Assembly (NCBI GenBank): GCA_016293845.1 | Contig: JAEDDH010000003.1 | Location: 124,001 to 188,000 of the forward strand | DNA from: Bacteroidales bacterium | GTDB lineage: Bacteria; Bacteroidota; Bacteroidia; Bacteroidales; UBA3824 | DNA length: 64,000 nt | Direction: 5' to 3' | Part shown: one piece after another, positions 8,477-18,385 of the stretch | Layout: every line of letters starts with the position of its first letter | How positions within the stretch are numbered: position 1 is the first letter of the stretch | The notes under the pieces: model-generated | The model's input: only the letters and a program-made list of their open reading frames with translations | Told to the model about the DNA's origin: nothing | Database searches by the model: none | Program-made: the position numbers and the translations under genes

Positions 8477-10996
8477 TTAATTCTTGGTAGAAGATTTCTT
8501 GGTTGAAGCTTTTTTTGCCGGTTTTTTATCAGCTGGCTTTTCTTGAGGCTCGGCTCCTATTATCTTCATACAGTCGTCTTGAGTGAGATTTTCGGCATCA
8601 ACACCTGTGGTGAGTTTGTAATACTTTTTCTTATAGTAGATTACAGGATGATTCCAACGGTCGCGAACTATCTTGAAATCAGCAGAGAACTCTTTGATAA
8701 GTTTTTTCTTGTCAGATTCTGCTTTTTCTAATATAAGTTCGATGGCGCGTTCCATTGTAATGGTAACAGGATTGTCGGTCTTTTTTAACGACACAAACTT
8801 AGAGTTGTGGCTGATAAACGGACCAAAACGACCTACTGCAACGGTAACTTTTTTACCTTCGTACTCACCCAAATCGCGCGGTAGTTCAAAGAGTTTGAGT
8901 GCTTGAGTGAAAGTAATAGTTTCAACAGTCTGACCTTTGAGCAATGCTGCATATTTTGGTTTGGGATTGTCGTTGGTTTCGCCAAGCTGAACCATAGGCC
9001 CGAAACGTCCTACACGAGCGTAGATATTTTTGCCGGTTTCAGGGTCGGTACCGAGCAGACGTCCGCCTTGTTCGTTGTTGAGCAGTGCGAGTGCGTCTTC
9101 GAGAGTAAGATTTTCGATATGCTGGTCTTTAGGCAGTGATGCGTAAACAGGATTGTCGTCTTTTTCGCCAAGTTGGATGATAGGTCCGAAACGTCCGATA
9201 CGTGCCGAAACCACCTTGCCTGTATTAGGGTCGGTGCCGAGAACACGCTCGCCTGTATTTCGTTCGCCGTCTTCGATGCTCTTTTGCGTAGAAACGTGGA
9301 AAGGCGAATAAAACGAGTTGATCATCTTAGCCCATTCGAGATTACCTTCTGCAATTTCGTCGAACTCTTTTTCTACCGAGGCGGTAAAGTTGTAGTCCAT
9401 AACATCGGTAAAATGTTCCGACAGAAAATCAGTTACCACCATAGCAATATCCGATGAAAAGAGTTTGTTCTTTTCGTAGCCGGTATTCTCTTTTTTGGTT
9501 TTTGTAGTAATCTTGTTGTTTTTAAGAGTGAGGCAAACATAATTGCGCTCTGTGCCCTGACGGTCTTCTTTCAGCACGTAACCTCTTTTAATAATAGTGG
9601 TAATAATAGGTGCGTAAGTAGACGGGCGACCAATGCCGAGTTCTTCCAAACGTTTTACTAAGCTTGCCTCGGTGTAGCGGGCAGGCGGACGGGTAAAGCG
9701 TTGGTTTATCTCAATAAGGTCAAGATTCAGATTTTCAGAAGCTTTGAGGGGCGGCAAAAGTTGTTCGTCGGCAACATTTTCGTCGTCGGTGCCTTCGTGA
9801 TAAACTTTGAGGAAACCGTCAAATTTTACAACTTCGCCCGAAGCGGTAAATTCTGCCTTGTTTTTATCGGCCTCGATTACAGCTGTGGTCTTTTCGATAA
9901 CGGCATCGCTCATCTGGCTGGCGATGGTACGTTTGAAAATTATATCGTAGAGACGCTGCTCATCGTATTTTTGACTTACCACTGTGCGCATTGTGGTGGG
10001 ACGGATAGCCTCGTGAGCCTCCTGTGCGCCTTTGGTTTTGGTTTTGAATGAGCGAGGATGGCTGTATTTATCACCATACTCCTTGGTAATGAATTCTTTG
10101 GCAGCATTAACGGCAAACGAACTGAGGTTAACGCTGTCGGTACGCATATATGTAATAAAACCGTCTTCGTAGAGGCTTTGAGCAAGTGCCATTGTCTGGC
10201 TAACCGAAAAACCGAGCTTGCGGCTTGCCTCTTGTTGCAAAGTACTGGTGGTAAAAGGCGGAGCGGGTGATTTTTTGCCGGGTTTAACTTCCACGCTTTT
10301 AACTGCGAATCCGCTGCCATTGCAACTATTGAGAAACTCTTCGGCTTGTTTTTGATTATCTAACTTGCCATTGTATTCAGCCTTGAAACTACCTTCGGGA
10401 GTGGCAAACTGAGCGATAGCCTTAAAATAGTCGGAAATCTTGAAAGCAAGAATTTCGCGTTCGCGCTCAACAATAAGGCGAACAGCCACCGACTGCACAC
10501 GACCTGCGGAGAGACCGCTTTTAACTTTTTTCCAAAGCACTTCGCTGAGTTCAAAACCCACAAGACGGTCGAGCACACGACGAGCCTGCTGAGCGTTAAC
10601 AAGGTTGATGTCGATAGTTCGCGGCGACTTAACCGCGTCTTGAATGGCGTTTTTGGTTATTTCGTGAAAAACAATACGCTTTGTAGATTCAATCGGGAGT
10701 TTTAAAACCACCGCGAGATGCCACGCTATGGCCTCCCCCTCACGGTCTTCATCGGATGCGAGCCAAACAGTTTCGGCTGCTTTTACATCTTTGCGAAGTT
10801 CGGCAACCACGTGTTTTTTTTCGGGGTCGATTTCGTAGACGGGCTCGAAATTGTTTTCGAGGTCAACGCCGTACTTCTTTTTAGAGAGGTCGCGAATGTG
10901 TCCAAAACTTGGTTTAACAAGATAGTCGCCACCGAGCAACTTACTGATAGTCTTTGCCTTGGCAGGAGACTCCACTATTACTAAATTCTTTGCCAT
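8477..10996 (-). CDS. topA: DNA topoisomerase I
   Basis: Type IA topoisomerase that relaxes negative supercoils. I place the start at the Met of MAKNLVIVESPAKAKT (839 residues), because this is the canonical N-terminus; a longer frame to 11068 has no family support. The TOPRIM acidic motif SDEDREGEA is at residues 81-89 and the catalytic tyrosine is Tyr283 in GFITYMRTD. The C-terminal part lacks the Cys4 zinc fingers of E. coli TopA and instead has repeated GTDPxTGKxxxARxGRFGP modules (at least two full copies plus degenerate ones). It ends in a Lys/Ala/Pro/Ser-rich basic tail, as in many Bacteroidota. Confidence 0.95.
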   Translation of the reverse strand: MAKNLVIVESPAKAKTISKLLGGDYLVKPSFGHIRDLSKKKYGVDLENNFEPVYEIDPEKKHVVAELRKDVKAAETVWLASDEDREGEAIAWHLAVVLKLPIESTKRIVFHEITKNAIQDAVKSPRTIDINLVNAQQARRVLDRLVGFELSEVLWKKVKSGLSAGRVQSVAVRLIVEREREILAFKISDYFKAIAQFATPEGSFKAEYNGKLDNQKQAEEFLNSCNGSGFAVKSVEVKPGKKSPAPPFTTSTLQQEASRKLGFSVSQTMALAQSLYEDGFITYMRTDSVNLSSFAVNAAKEFITKEYGDKYSHPRSFKTKTKGAQEAHEAIRPTTMRTVVSQKYDEQRLYDIIFKRTIASQMSDAVIEKTTAVIEADKNKAEFTASGEVVKFDGFLKVYHEGTDDENVADEQLLPPLKASENLNLDLIEINQRFTRPPARYTEASLVKRLEELGIGRPSTYAPIITTIIKRGYVLKEDRQGTERNYVCLTLKNNKITTKTKKENTGYEKNKLFSSDIAMVVTDFLSEHFTDVMDYNFTASVEKEFDEIAEGNLEWAKMINSFYSPFHVSTQKSIEDGERNTGERVLGTDPNTGKVVSARIGRFGPIIQLGEKDDNPVYASLPKDQHIENLTLEDALALLNNEQGGRLLGTDPETGKNIYARVGRFGPMVQLGETNDNPKPKYAALLKGQTVETITFTQALKLFELPRDLGEYEGKKVTVAVGRFGPFISHNSKFVSLKKTDNPVTITMERAIELILEKAESDKKKLIKEFSADFKIVRDRWNHPVIYYKKKYYKLTTGVDAENLTQDDCMKIIGAEPQEKPADKKPAKKASTKKSSTKN

Positions 10997-11121
10997 CTGA
11001 GTTTGTATATTTAGTTTTAAAACGGCTGTTCCGCGTACAAACAATACGCCAATTAAATTCGGGTGCAAAATAACAAAAAAAGCAAAGCACTGACAAATTT
11101 TTTTTAATTTACGAATTTTTG

Positions 11122-11129
11122 TATATTTG
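11122..11129 (+). promoter_or_regulatory. -7 box of the PBP1A gene
   Basis: TATATTTG matches the Bacteroidota -7 consensus TAnnTTTG and lies 26 bases before the start codon. A clear TTTG-type -33 element is not seen. Confidence 0.6.
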
Positions 11130-11154
11130 CGATTGATTTTAAAGGAAAAACAAG

Positions 11155-13602
11155 ATGAAACTCACAAAAAAAACACGAAGAATAATCGTTCTGCTGTGTT
11201 GGGCGGGCTTTTTGATACCCGCATTAACAACAGGAATACTTTTAGCACTGATTGCAGCCGAAAAAGTTGGATACATTCCATCATTTGAAGAACTTGAAAA
11301 CCCGAGCAGCAATCTTGCCTCCGAAGTAATTTCATCGGACGGCGTACTCTTAGGAAAGTATTACAAAGAAAACCGCACGGTTATCGAATTTCAAGACGTA
11401 TCACCCAATGTGGTAAACGCCCTGCTTGCCACCGAGGACGTCAGGTTTTACAACCACGTGGGAATCGACCTTCAAGCACTTTTCCGCGTGTTTAAAGGTT
11501 TGGTTACCAGACACTCTGCTTCAGGTGGCGGTAGTACCATCAGCCAGCAGCTTGCCAAAAACCTCTACAATATGCGCGACCATGAGCGTCCCTCTGGATT
11601 GCTTGGCAAGGTGGTAATGAAATTGCAAGAATGGGTTACAGCCCTACGCCTCGAACGCCGCTACACCAAAGACGAAATTATGGTAATGTACCTCAATACA
11701 GTAGGATTTGGACACAATGCATTCGGTATTCAGTCGGCTTCAAAGATATTTTTTGCAAAAAATCCTAACGACCTCAAATTAGAAGAGGCGGCAGTGTTGG
11801 TAGGTTTATTGAAAGCACCCACCAAATACAGTCCCAAGACTAACCCCAAAAACTCAGTAATGCGCCGCAACACAGTGCTTTCGCAGATTGAAAAATATCA
11901 GAAAGACCTCAACGAAATCAACGGCTACAAAATGCTAAGCAAAGCTGAATACGATTCGCTCAAAAAGATAGAATTGGTAATTCACTATTCGCAACAAAAT
12001 CACATTGAGGGTTATGCAACATATTTCCGCGAATTTTTGCGCACCACTATGACTGCAACAAAACCCAATCGCAAAAACTACGCATCGTGGCAGACCGAAC
12101 AATTCCGCGAGGACTCTACCAACTGGGTAGATAATGCGCTTTACGGATGGTGCAACAAAAATCAAAAACCCGACGGCACACTTTATAATATATATAACGA
12201 CGGCTTGAAAATCTACGTCACCATCAATTCGCGCATGCAACAATACGCCGAGGAAGCCGTAGAGATGCACATGGGCAAGGGTTACAAAACTGTGAGCGGA
12301 GGCAAGAACGATGCTGTTCAGGATCTGTTTAACCGCATAGAGATGAAGCGTTTGAAAAATCCTCCGTTTAGCTGGCGACTCAACAAAAAGCAGATTGACC
12401 AGATTATGAACTCTGCCATCAAGCACACCGACCGCTGGAGAGCTGGAATCAAAGCAGGTAAGGATTCAATCGAAATAATGAAGGAGTTTAACACTCCCAC
12501 ACAAATGACTGTGTTCACTTGGCACGGAATCAAGGACACAGTGATGTCGCCCTTGGATTCAATCAAATATTTCAAATCGTTTATCCGCTGCGGTATGATG
12601 AGTATGGAGCCCGGAACAGGCTATGTACGCGCATACGTGGGCGGCATCAATTATCAATTCTTCAAATACGACCATGTGTCGCTCGGTCGTCGTCAGGTAG
12701 GTTCTACATTCAAGCCGTTTATCTACACAATGGCTATGATACACGGATGCCAGCCCTGCCACAAGGTAGCAAACGTGCCTTACTCGTTTGAAATGCCTCC
12801 TGGTCAAGAGCCTCCTACATATACTCCACGCTACTCATCTTCGTCGAAAGACAATCAGATGATTACCCTCAAAACAGGTCTTGCATTGTCGTTGAACCAA
12901 ATTTCGGCTTGGGCATTGAAAAAAACATCACCCGAAGAGGTTATCAACTTTGTACGTAATCTGGGCATCACCGCTCCCATCGACCCTGTATACTCTATCT
13001 GCGTGGGCGCAGTCGAAATCAAACTTAAAGAGATGGTGGCTGCATATTGCGGATTTGCCAACAAAGGTATGTACACATCGCCTGTGATGGTGCTCAGAAT
13101 TGAGGACAAAAACGGCAACGAGATAGCATCATTCACAGCCAAACACCAAGAGGCCATCGACGAAACCACAGCCTACAAGATGGTGGAAATGCTCCGAGGT
13201 GTGGTTCAGGGCGGTACTGCTGGACGTCTACGCCGCGATTTTGGTCTCACCAACGATATAGGCGGCAAAACTGGTACTACCAACCTCTGCGCCGACGGAT
13301 GGTTTATGGGCATCACTCCTAAACTCGTTACTGGCGTATGGGCAGGCGGAGAAGAACGCTCTATCCAGTTCTCAAACGGCGAACTTGGACAAGGCTCGCG
13401 TATGGCTCTGCCCGCTTGGGGAATCTATATGAAAAAAGTTTACGACGACCCAGTGCTGTCGCAAATATACTCTCGCGACGACAAGTTTGAAGCACCCGCA
13501 GGATATAATGCTAACGCAGGATGCAACGACGACGCTGGCTCAAACGAGACATTAGAATCGGAGATCAACAACTCGTTCTCCGAATCGGTAGAAGATTTTT
13601 AA
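11155..13602 (+). CDS. Penicillin-binding protein 1A, bifunctional
   Basis: A class A PBP of 815 residues that polymerises and cross-links peptidoglycan on the periplasmic side of the inner membrane. A cytoplasmic basic N-terminus precedes one transmembrane helix (residues 9-36). The glycosyltransferase GT51 domain has the catalytic Glu94 in TEDVRFYNHVGID, GGGSTISQQLAKN and a RRYTKDEIMVMYLN motif. The transpeptidase domain has Ser517-Thr-Phe-Lys520, SLN at 579-581 and KTG at 705-707. The C-terminus is Asn/Asp/Ser/Glu-rich. A TATATTTG promoter sits upstream, and a DUF4249 lipoprotein gene follows 17 bases after the stop. Confidence 0.95.
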   Translation: MKLTKKTRRIIVLLCWAGFLIPALTTGILLALIAAEKVGYIPSFEELENPSSNLASEVISSDGVLLGKYYKENRTVIEFQDVSPNVVNALLATEDVRFYNHVGIDLQALFRVFKGLVTRHSASGGGSTISQQLAKNLYNMRDHERPSGLLGKVVMKLQEWVTALRLERRYTKDEIMVMYLNTVGFGHNAFGIQSASKIFFAKNPNDLKLEEAAVLVGLLKAPTKYSPKTNPKNSVMRRNTVLSQIEKYQKDLNEINGYKMLSKAEYDSLKKIELVIHYSQQNHIEGYATYFREFLRTTMTATKPNRKNYASWQTEQFREDSTNWVDNALYGWCNKNQKPDGTLYNIYNDGLKIYVTINSRMQQYAEEAVEMHMGKGYKTVSGGKNDAVQDLFNRIEMKRLKNPPFSWRLNKKQIDQIMNSAIKHTDRWRAGIKAGKDSIEIMKEFNTPTQMTVFTWHGIKDTVMSPLDSIKYFKSFIRCGMMSMEPGTGYVRAYVGGINYQFFKYDHVSLGRRQVGSTFKPFIYTMAMIHGCQPCHKVANVPYSFEMPPGQEPPTYTPRYSSSSKDNQMITLKTGLALSLNQISAWALKKTSPEEVINFVRNLGITAPIDPVYSICVGAVEIKLKEMVAAYCGFANKGMYTSPVMVLRIEDKNGNEIASFTAKHQEAIDETTAYKMVEMLRGVVQGGTAGRLRRDFGLTNDIGGKTGTTNLCADGWFMGITPKLVTGVWAGGEERSIQFSNGELGQGSRMALPAWGIYMKKVYDDPVLSQIYSRDDKFEAPAGYNANAGCNDDAGSNETLESEINNSFSESVEDF

Positions 13603-13619
13603 ATTTTCGTTTCCATAGT

Positions 13620-14465
13620 ATGGCACAGATCACCCGACACATAATAATGTCATTTTTAGCGGCGGTGTTCTGTGCCTTTTTTATGGTTCAAGGATGCGTA
13701 CACAAATACGACTTTTATCTTGAACAACCAAGAGACACCACAATTATAATCGAGGGTATGATTACCAACGAAAACAAAAGGCAGATAATTTACGTGTCGC
13801 AGGTGTCGAACTATCAAAGCAACAAACGATTACCAGTTTCAGGGGCAAAAGTAGCTGTTACGGCATCAAACGATAGTTCGTACTACTACTTAGAAGATAC
13901 TTTAAATCTCGGCACGTATATATCTGAATATCCGTTTATTGGCATTGCAGGAAATGTTTATTACCTAAACGTAAAATACAACAGCGTAACCTACACTGCC
14001 GAAAGTACAATGATGCCCGTTACGCCTCCAGAAAAAATCACCTTCTCAAAAGGCGAAGACGGAATGATGAGCATACAACACGTGGCAGAGAGTTTTGTGG
14101 CAGACAATCCCGCAATGTACACGGTAGATTTGGATTGGAGCGGAATAGAAGGCTACAATACGCAAGACCCAAAATTCACAAAGGCGCGACTATATTACTA
14201 TTCGCTTACATCGGTAGATGTGAGCCAACTATTTGCCCCAAAAACCGAAAAAACTGTTTTTCCACAAGGTACGATGGTTATAGAACGCAAATATTCCATA
14301 GATCACAACTACGAACTGTTTCTACGCTCGCTGCTTACCGAAACAAAATGGTGCGGCGGTTTTTTTGACGAGGCACATGGAAATTTGCATTCAAACATAT
14401 CAAACAACGCCGGAGGATATTTTTCGGCTTGCACAGTGGTGGTGGATACGGTTTATGCAAACTAA
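13620..14465 (+). CDS. DUF4249 lipoprotein
   Basis: A 281-residue protein with a lipoprotein signal (MAQITRHIIM, then a hydrophobic stretch, with Cys26 in FMVQGC). The start at 13620 follows the PBP1A stop by 17 bases; the longer frame upstream overlaps PBP1A and is rejected, and Met10 is an alternative. The mature part opens with the DUF4249 pattern: a beta domain around TTIIIEGMITNENKRQIIYVS and LPVSGAKVAVTASN, then a second beta domain. DUF4249 proteins are surface or periplasmic lipoproteins usually encoded next to TonB-dependent receptors and thought to be their partners. Here it is co-transcribed with PBP1A, with no receptor beside it. Confidence 0.75.
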   Translation: MAQITRHIIMSFLAAVFCAFFMVQGCVHKYDFYLEQPRDTTIIIEGMITNENKRQIIYVSQVSNYQSNKRLPVSGAKVAVTASNDSSYYYLEDTLNLGTYISEYPFIGIAGNVYYLNVKYNSVTYTAESTMMPVTPPEKITFSKGEDGMMSIQHVAESFVADNPAMYTVDLDWSGIEGYNTQDPKFTKARLYYYSLTSVDVSQLFAPKTEKTVFPQGTMVIERKYSIDHNYELFLRSLLTETKWCGGFFDEAHGNLHSNISNNAGGYFSACTVVVDTVYAN

Positions 14466-14469
14466 AAAA

Positions 14470-14496
14470 ACCGGCTAATCATTGCTGACTGCCGGT
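14470..14496 (-). terminator. Intrinsic terminator of the purM-prfA-pyrF unit
   Basis: A 6-bp perfect inverted repeat (ACCGGC/GCCGGT, 15-nt loop) is followed on the minus strand by a run of seven T. It lies 44 bases past the pyrF stop, between convergent genes. Confidence 0.7.
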
Positions 14497-14539
14497 AATA
14501 AAAACCAATTATTAATCCTTTTCGAAAACACCCCGCAGA

Positions 14540-15382
14540 CTATCTGCGCTGCTGGACCTTATTGTCTTCTAACATTTTTTTCATTGTAATCTGCAATTGT
14601 TCGCATTGTTCAGCGGCTTTTTCTGCAAAATCTTCGCCGTTGCTTGCGTAGATAATTTGACGAGATGAGTTTACAAGCAAACCGCAACTTTCGTTCATGC
14701 CGTAGAATGCCACATCTTCGAGACTGCCGCCCTGTGCGCCTACGCCGGGGACAAGCAAGAAATTGTTTTTGGCAATTTTTCTTACCTGCTGAAATTTGTA
14801 AGCCTGTGTGGCTCCGCAAACAAACATTATCTGATCTTGCGAACCCCAAAGTTGACCGTATTTGAGGGTTTTTTCAAATATATATTCGTTGGATTCTTTT
14901 TCTTGAATAACTTGAAAATCAGATGCGCTCGGGTTTGAAGTGAGAGCAAGGATAATTACCCATTTGCCTTCGTATTCGAGATAAGGCGTTACCGAATCGC
15001 GACCCATATAAGGCGAAACTGTTACCGCATCAAAAGGCATCTGCTCAAAGAATGTGCGGGCATACATTTTAGATGTGTTGCCAATGTCGCCACGTTTGCA
15101 GTCGGCTATGAGGAAAATGCCCGGGTACTCTTTTTTGATATACTCGGCAGTTTTTTGCAAAGCACGCCAACCTTCAACACCCATCGACTCATAAAAAGCG
15201 GTGTTGGGTTTGTAGGCCACTGTAAACTGTTGTGTGGCATCAATTATACGCTTGTTGAACTCAAAAATAGGTTCTTTTTCGCGCAAAAGGCAATCGGGAA
15301 TCTTGGTGATGTCGGTGTCAAGACCCACACAGAGAAACGATTTCTTTTTCTGTATCTTATTGTAAATGTCGCGGTAATTCAT
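14540..15382 (-). CDS. pyrF: Orotidine 5'-phosphate decarboxylase
   Basis: Catalyses the last step of UMP synthesis, OMP to UMP plus CO2. The sequence has FLCVGLDTDITKIP near the N-terminus, the catalytic Lys/Asp motif DCKRGDIGNTS, then VSPYMGRDS and a C-terminal LVPGVGAQGG phosphate-binding loop. This is the longer, eukaryote-unlike type 2 PyrF common in Bacteroidota. I prefer the start at 15382 (MNYRDIYNKI, 280 residues) by comparison with the family; an ATG 30 bases upstream is possible. It is the last gene of the purM-prfA-pyrF group, 82 bases after prfA. Confidence 0.93.
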   Translation of the reverse strand: MNYRDIYNKIQKKKSFLCVGLDTDITKIPDCLLREKEPIFEFNKRIIDATQQFTVAYKPNTAFYESMGVEGWRALQKTAEYIKKEYPGIFLIADCKRGDIGNTSKMYARTFFEQMPFDAVTVSPYMGRDSVTPYLEYEGKWVIILALTSNPSASDFQVIQEKESNEYIFEKTLKYGQLWGSQDQIMFVCGATQAYKFQQVRKIAKNNFLLVPGVGAQGGSLEDVAFYGMNESCGLLVNSSRQIIYASNGEDFAEKAAEQCEQLQITMKKMLEDNKVQQRR

Positions 15383-15464
15383 CTCTATATGTTTGTTGTT
15401 TTTGTTATCCAAAAATGTTATTAAGCAAAAATGTTACCAATTTTGTTGATAACGGAAAATATTT

Positions 15465-16562
15465 TTATTCGTCGAATCCGCTTGCTTTTAAGCGTTCTGC
15501 GTTTTCGGCAATTTGCAGTTTTTCGATAAGTTCGTCGATTTCGCCGTCCATTACAACTGGAAGGTTGTAGAGCGTGAGGTTGATACGGTGATCGGTAACA
15601 CGGCTCTGCGGATAGTTGTAGGTGCGGATTTTTGCGCTACGGTCGCCAGTAGAAACCATAGTTTTGCGCTGTGACGATATGCTGTCGAGGTATTTTTGAT
15701 ACTCCATAGCGTAAAGACGGCTACGGAGTTCTTTCATAGCCTTGTCGAGGTTTTTCAACTGCGATTTTTCGTCCTGACAGGTAACCACAATGCCCGAAGG
15801 AATGTGGGTAAGACGAATGGCTGAATATGTGGTATTTACGCTCTGACCACCGGGACCCGATGAGCAGTAGGTATCTTTGCGGATGTCGGCAGGATTGAGT
15901 TCGATATCAAACTCACCGGCTTCGGGCAATACCACAACCGATGCTGCCGAGGTGTGAATACGTCCCTGAGTTTCGGTCTGCGGCACACGCTGCACACGGT
16001 GAACGCCCGATTCGTATTTGAGGATACCGTAAACGCCTTCGTTGCTCGACGATACAGTAAACACAATCTCTTTGTAGCCGCCCATTGTACCTTCGGTAAA
16101 ACGCGACACTTCGATTTTCCAACGGCGTTTTTCGCAGTATTTGGTGTACATACGGTAGAGGTCGCCTGCAAAGATAGCAGCCTCGTCGCCACCTGTGCCG
16201 CCACGGATTTCTACAATGGCGTTTTTGTCGTCCTCCGCCTCTTTTGGGAGAAGCATAATTTTAATCTCCTCTTCGCGGGCGGGAAGACTTTCGGTAAGCG
16301 AATCGAGTTCCTCTTTTGCCATCAGACGCATTTCTTCGTCGGTTTCGGTTTTGAGAATCTCTTTTGCCTCATCGATGTTGGCGAGCACGGTTTTGTACTC
16401 TTCGTATGTATGTATAAGCGGTTCAAGTTCTTTAAACTCTTTGTTGAGAGCTACATAGCGTTTCATATCCGACATAGCATCGGGGTCGTTAACGAGTTTT
16501 TGCACTTCGTCGAAACGCTGTTTTACGCCTTCGAGTTTGGCGAGTATAAGGTTTTCTGCCAT
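15465..16562 (-). CDS. prfA: Peptide chain release factor 1
   Basis: RF1 recognises UAA and UAG stop codons and triggers peptide release. The 365-residue protein has the class-specific tripeptide PQT at 194-196 (VPQTETQGRIHTS), where RF1 has P-x-T and RF2 has SPF. The GGQ loop is at 238-240 (SSGPGGQSVN). Length and domain order are standard. It is flanked by purM (18 bases upstream) and pyrF, an order seen widely in Bacteroidota. Confidence 0.96.
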   Translation of the reverse strand: MAENLILAKLEGVKQRFDEVQKLVNDPDAMSDMKRYVALNKEFKELEPLIHTYEEYKTVLANIDEAKEILKTETDEEMRLMAKEELDSLTESLPAREEEIKIMLLPKEAEDDKNAIVEIRGGTGGDEAAIFAGDLYRMYTKYCEKRRWKIEVSRFTEGTMGGYKEIVFTVSSSNEGVYGILKYESGVHRVQRVPQTETQGRIHTSAASVVVLPEAGEFDIELNPADIRKDTYCSSGPGGQSVNTTYSAIRLTHIPSGIVVTCQDEKSQLKNLDKAMKELRSRLYAMEYQKYLDSISSQRKTMVSTGDRSAKIRTYNYPQSRVTDHRINLTLYNLPVVMDGEIDELIEKLQIAENAERLKASGFDE

Positions 16563-16580
16563 TTTATTATAATGTGTAGA

Positions 16581-17750
16581 TTATTCGTAAATAAATTCGC
16601 CGTATTGACTACGGATTGTAACTTGCTTTTTGTCGGCGGCTTCCACGTGTCCTATAATTTTGGCGTCGATACCAAACGACTGCGAAATTTTTATAATATC
16701 CTTAGCGGTGTCGGCATCGGTGTAGATCTCAAAACGGTGTCCCATATTGAAAACCTTGTACATCTCGCGCCAAGGTGTGCCGCTCTCTTTTTGAATAATG
16801 GAGAATAGCGGAGGAGTGTCAAAGAGGTTGTCTTTTATCACATTTACCTTGTCGATAAAATTGATAACCTTGGTTTGTGCGCCGCCCGAGCAGTGAATCA
16901 TACCTGCTATTTGGATGCGGTGAGCATCAAGTATTTGTTTAACTACGGGGGCGTAAGTTCTTGTGGGTGAGAGAACAAGTTTGCCAGCATCTACGCTCAG
17001 TCCTTCGATTTTGTCGGTGAGGAAATACGAGCCAGAATATACAAGTTCGGGGTTGATGGCTTGGTCGTAGGTTTCGGGATACTTCTCCCCTACCCTTTTA
17101 GAAAACACGTCGTGACGAGCCGAAGTAAGTCCGTTACTGCCTGTGCCGCCGTTGTAAGCGGTTTCGTAAGTAGCCTGACCAAACGAAGCAAGACCCACAA
17201 TAACGTTTCCGGGCTTGATGTTGCACGAAATCACATCGCTACGTTTCATACGGCAAACCACAGTACTGTCAACAATGATGGTGCGCACAAGGTCGCCAAC
17301 GTCGGCAGTTTCGCCACCTGTGCCGATTATGCCAATGCCGGCTTGCTGCAACTCTTTGAACAATTGGTCGGTGCTGTTGATAATTTCGGAGATAACCGCG
17401 CCGGGAATCAAGTTGGCATTGCGTCCGATGGTAGACGAAACAAGAATATTGTTGGTGGCACCCACGCAGATAAGGTCGTCGACGTTCATAATAAGAGCGT
17501 CCTGAGCAATACCTTTCCAAACAGAGAGGTCGCCGGTTTCTTTCCAATAAGCGTAAGCGAGCGACGATTTAGTACCCGCTCCGTCGGCGTGCATAATTAC
17601 ACAATATTCAGGGTCGCCCGAAAGAATGTCGGGAACCACCTTGCAAAAAGCGTTGGGAAACAATCCCTTGTCGATATTTTTTATAGCGTTGTGGACATCG
17701 GTTTTAGAAGCCGATACTCCACGTTGTCCGTAGCGCAAATTTTCTTCCAT
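16581..17750 (-). CDS. purM: Phosphoribosylformylglycinamidine cyclo-ligase
   Basis: AIR synthase, the fifth step of purine synthesis: FGAM plus ATP to AIR. The Bacteroidota-type PurM of 389 residues has RYGQRGVSASKTDVHNAIKN at the N-terminus, HADGAGTKSS, the metal/ATP motif GTGGETADVGD and GLTSARHDVF. I choose the start MEENLRYG at 17750 because a TACCTTTG -7 box at 17776-17783 would put the transcript start near 17769; the Met four codons earlier (17762) is still possible. It is first of three genes with prfA and pyrF. Confidence 0.93.
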   Translation of the reverse strand: MEENLRYGQRGVSASKTDVHNAIKNIDKGLFPNAFCKVVPDILSGDPEYCVIMHADGAGTKSSLAYAYWKETGDLSVWKGIAQDALIMNVDDLICVGATNNILVSSTIGRNANLIPGAVISEIINSTDQLFKELQQAGIGIIGTGGETADVGDLVRTIIVDSTVVCRMKRSDVISCNIKPGNVIVGLASFGQATYETAYNGGTGSNGLTSARHDVFSKRVGEKYPETYDQAINPELVYSGSYFLTDKIEGLSVDAGKLVLSPTRTYAPVVKQILDAHRIQIAGMIHCSGGAQTKVINFIDKVNVIKDNLFDTPPLFSIIQKESGTPWREMYKVFNMGHRFEIYTDADTAKDIIKISQSFGIDAKIIGHVEAADKKQVTIRSQYGEFIYE

Positions 17751-17775
17751 AAATGCAGTCATTTAGAAATTTTGG

Positions 17776-17783
17776 CAAAGGTA
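17776..17783 (-). promoter_or_regulatory. -7 box of purM-prfA-pyrF
   Basis: On the minus strand this reads TACCTTTG, a match to TAnnTTTG, 26 bases before the chosen purM start. Confidence 0.55.
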
Positions 17784-17819
17784 AAGAAAAATTTTTATAC
17801 CGCAAGATTTTTCATTCGT

Positions 17820-18385
17820 TTATTTTAAAAGTCCATTAGATAGATTTTGTTTTGCTTTTTCGGGCAAAAGCGTTGTAAGTTGCTCAACAATAGTGTAAAG
17901 TGCCGACCGAAAAGGTTTGCTCAGAGAGATTTCCATACCTTTGTTGATAAGTTGACGTGCACGAATCTCGTTGGTCCAAGGATAATCATAAAAACGCAGA
18001 TTGAGTTGGGGCATCAAATTGGTCATTGTGGTAACAGCGGTAAGGTACCAAACCATCTCTTTGATTTGTCCAAGCAACTCTTTGGCTAAGTTGACATATC
18101 GGTGGCAGAAAAATAGGCTTCTAAGGTCATCTGTTCCGACGAATCCACAATGAGTGTTGAATCCACAAGGCTGTGTTTTGGGATAAAAGAATCAATTTCG
18201 TTGCCAGTGATTACCCCATCCGACACATATTCGTAAAGTTCGGCAGTGCGTCCCATTTCGGGGTTGTCGTCGCATTGATAAACGGGGATTCTAAGCACAT
18301 CATTAGCCACTCCCGGACGAAGTTGCTGAGTGGTTTTAAGTCCATTGAGCACACACTTAGCAGGCAACGACTTGTTTTTTCCCAA
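17820..18385 (-). pseudogene. Hsp70-family C-terminal fragment, frameshifted
   Basis: Two minus-strand frames (18385-18086 and about 18085-17820) join into one protein if a one-base shift near 18090 is corrected (...YFSATD then VNLAKELLGQIKEM...). The first part resembles the substrate-binding beta domain of atypical Hsp70 proteins: LRIPVYQCDDN, then ITGNEIDSFIPKHS, VDSTLIVDSSEQMTLEAYF. The second is helical, like an Hsp70 lid. The whole ATPase domain is absent: the fragment starts abruptly at the 3' end of a HipA N-domain gene. This is family resemblance recognised by eye, not a search, and the identity is only moderately sure. Confidence 0.5.

Noticed and set aside
10997..11068. Longer N-terminus of topA (24 extra residues)
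   Set aside because: The canonical MAKNLVIVESPAKAKT start lies inside; the extra part has no family match.
13521..13619. Upstream extension of the DUF4249 gene
   Set aside because: It overlaps the PBP1A C-terminus in another frame and would hide the lipoprotein signal.
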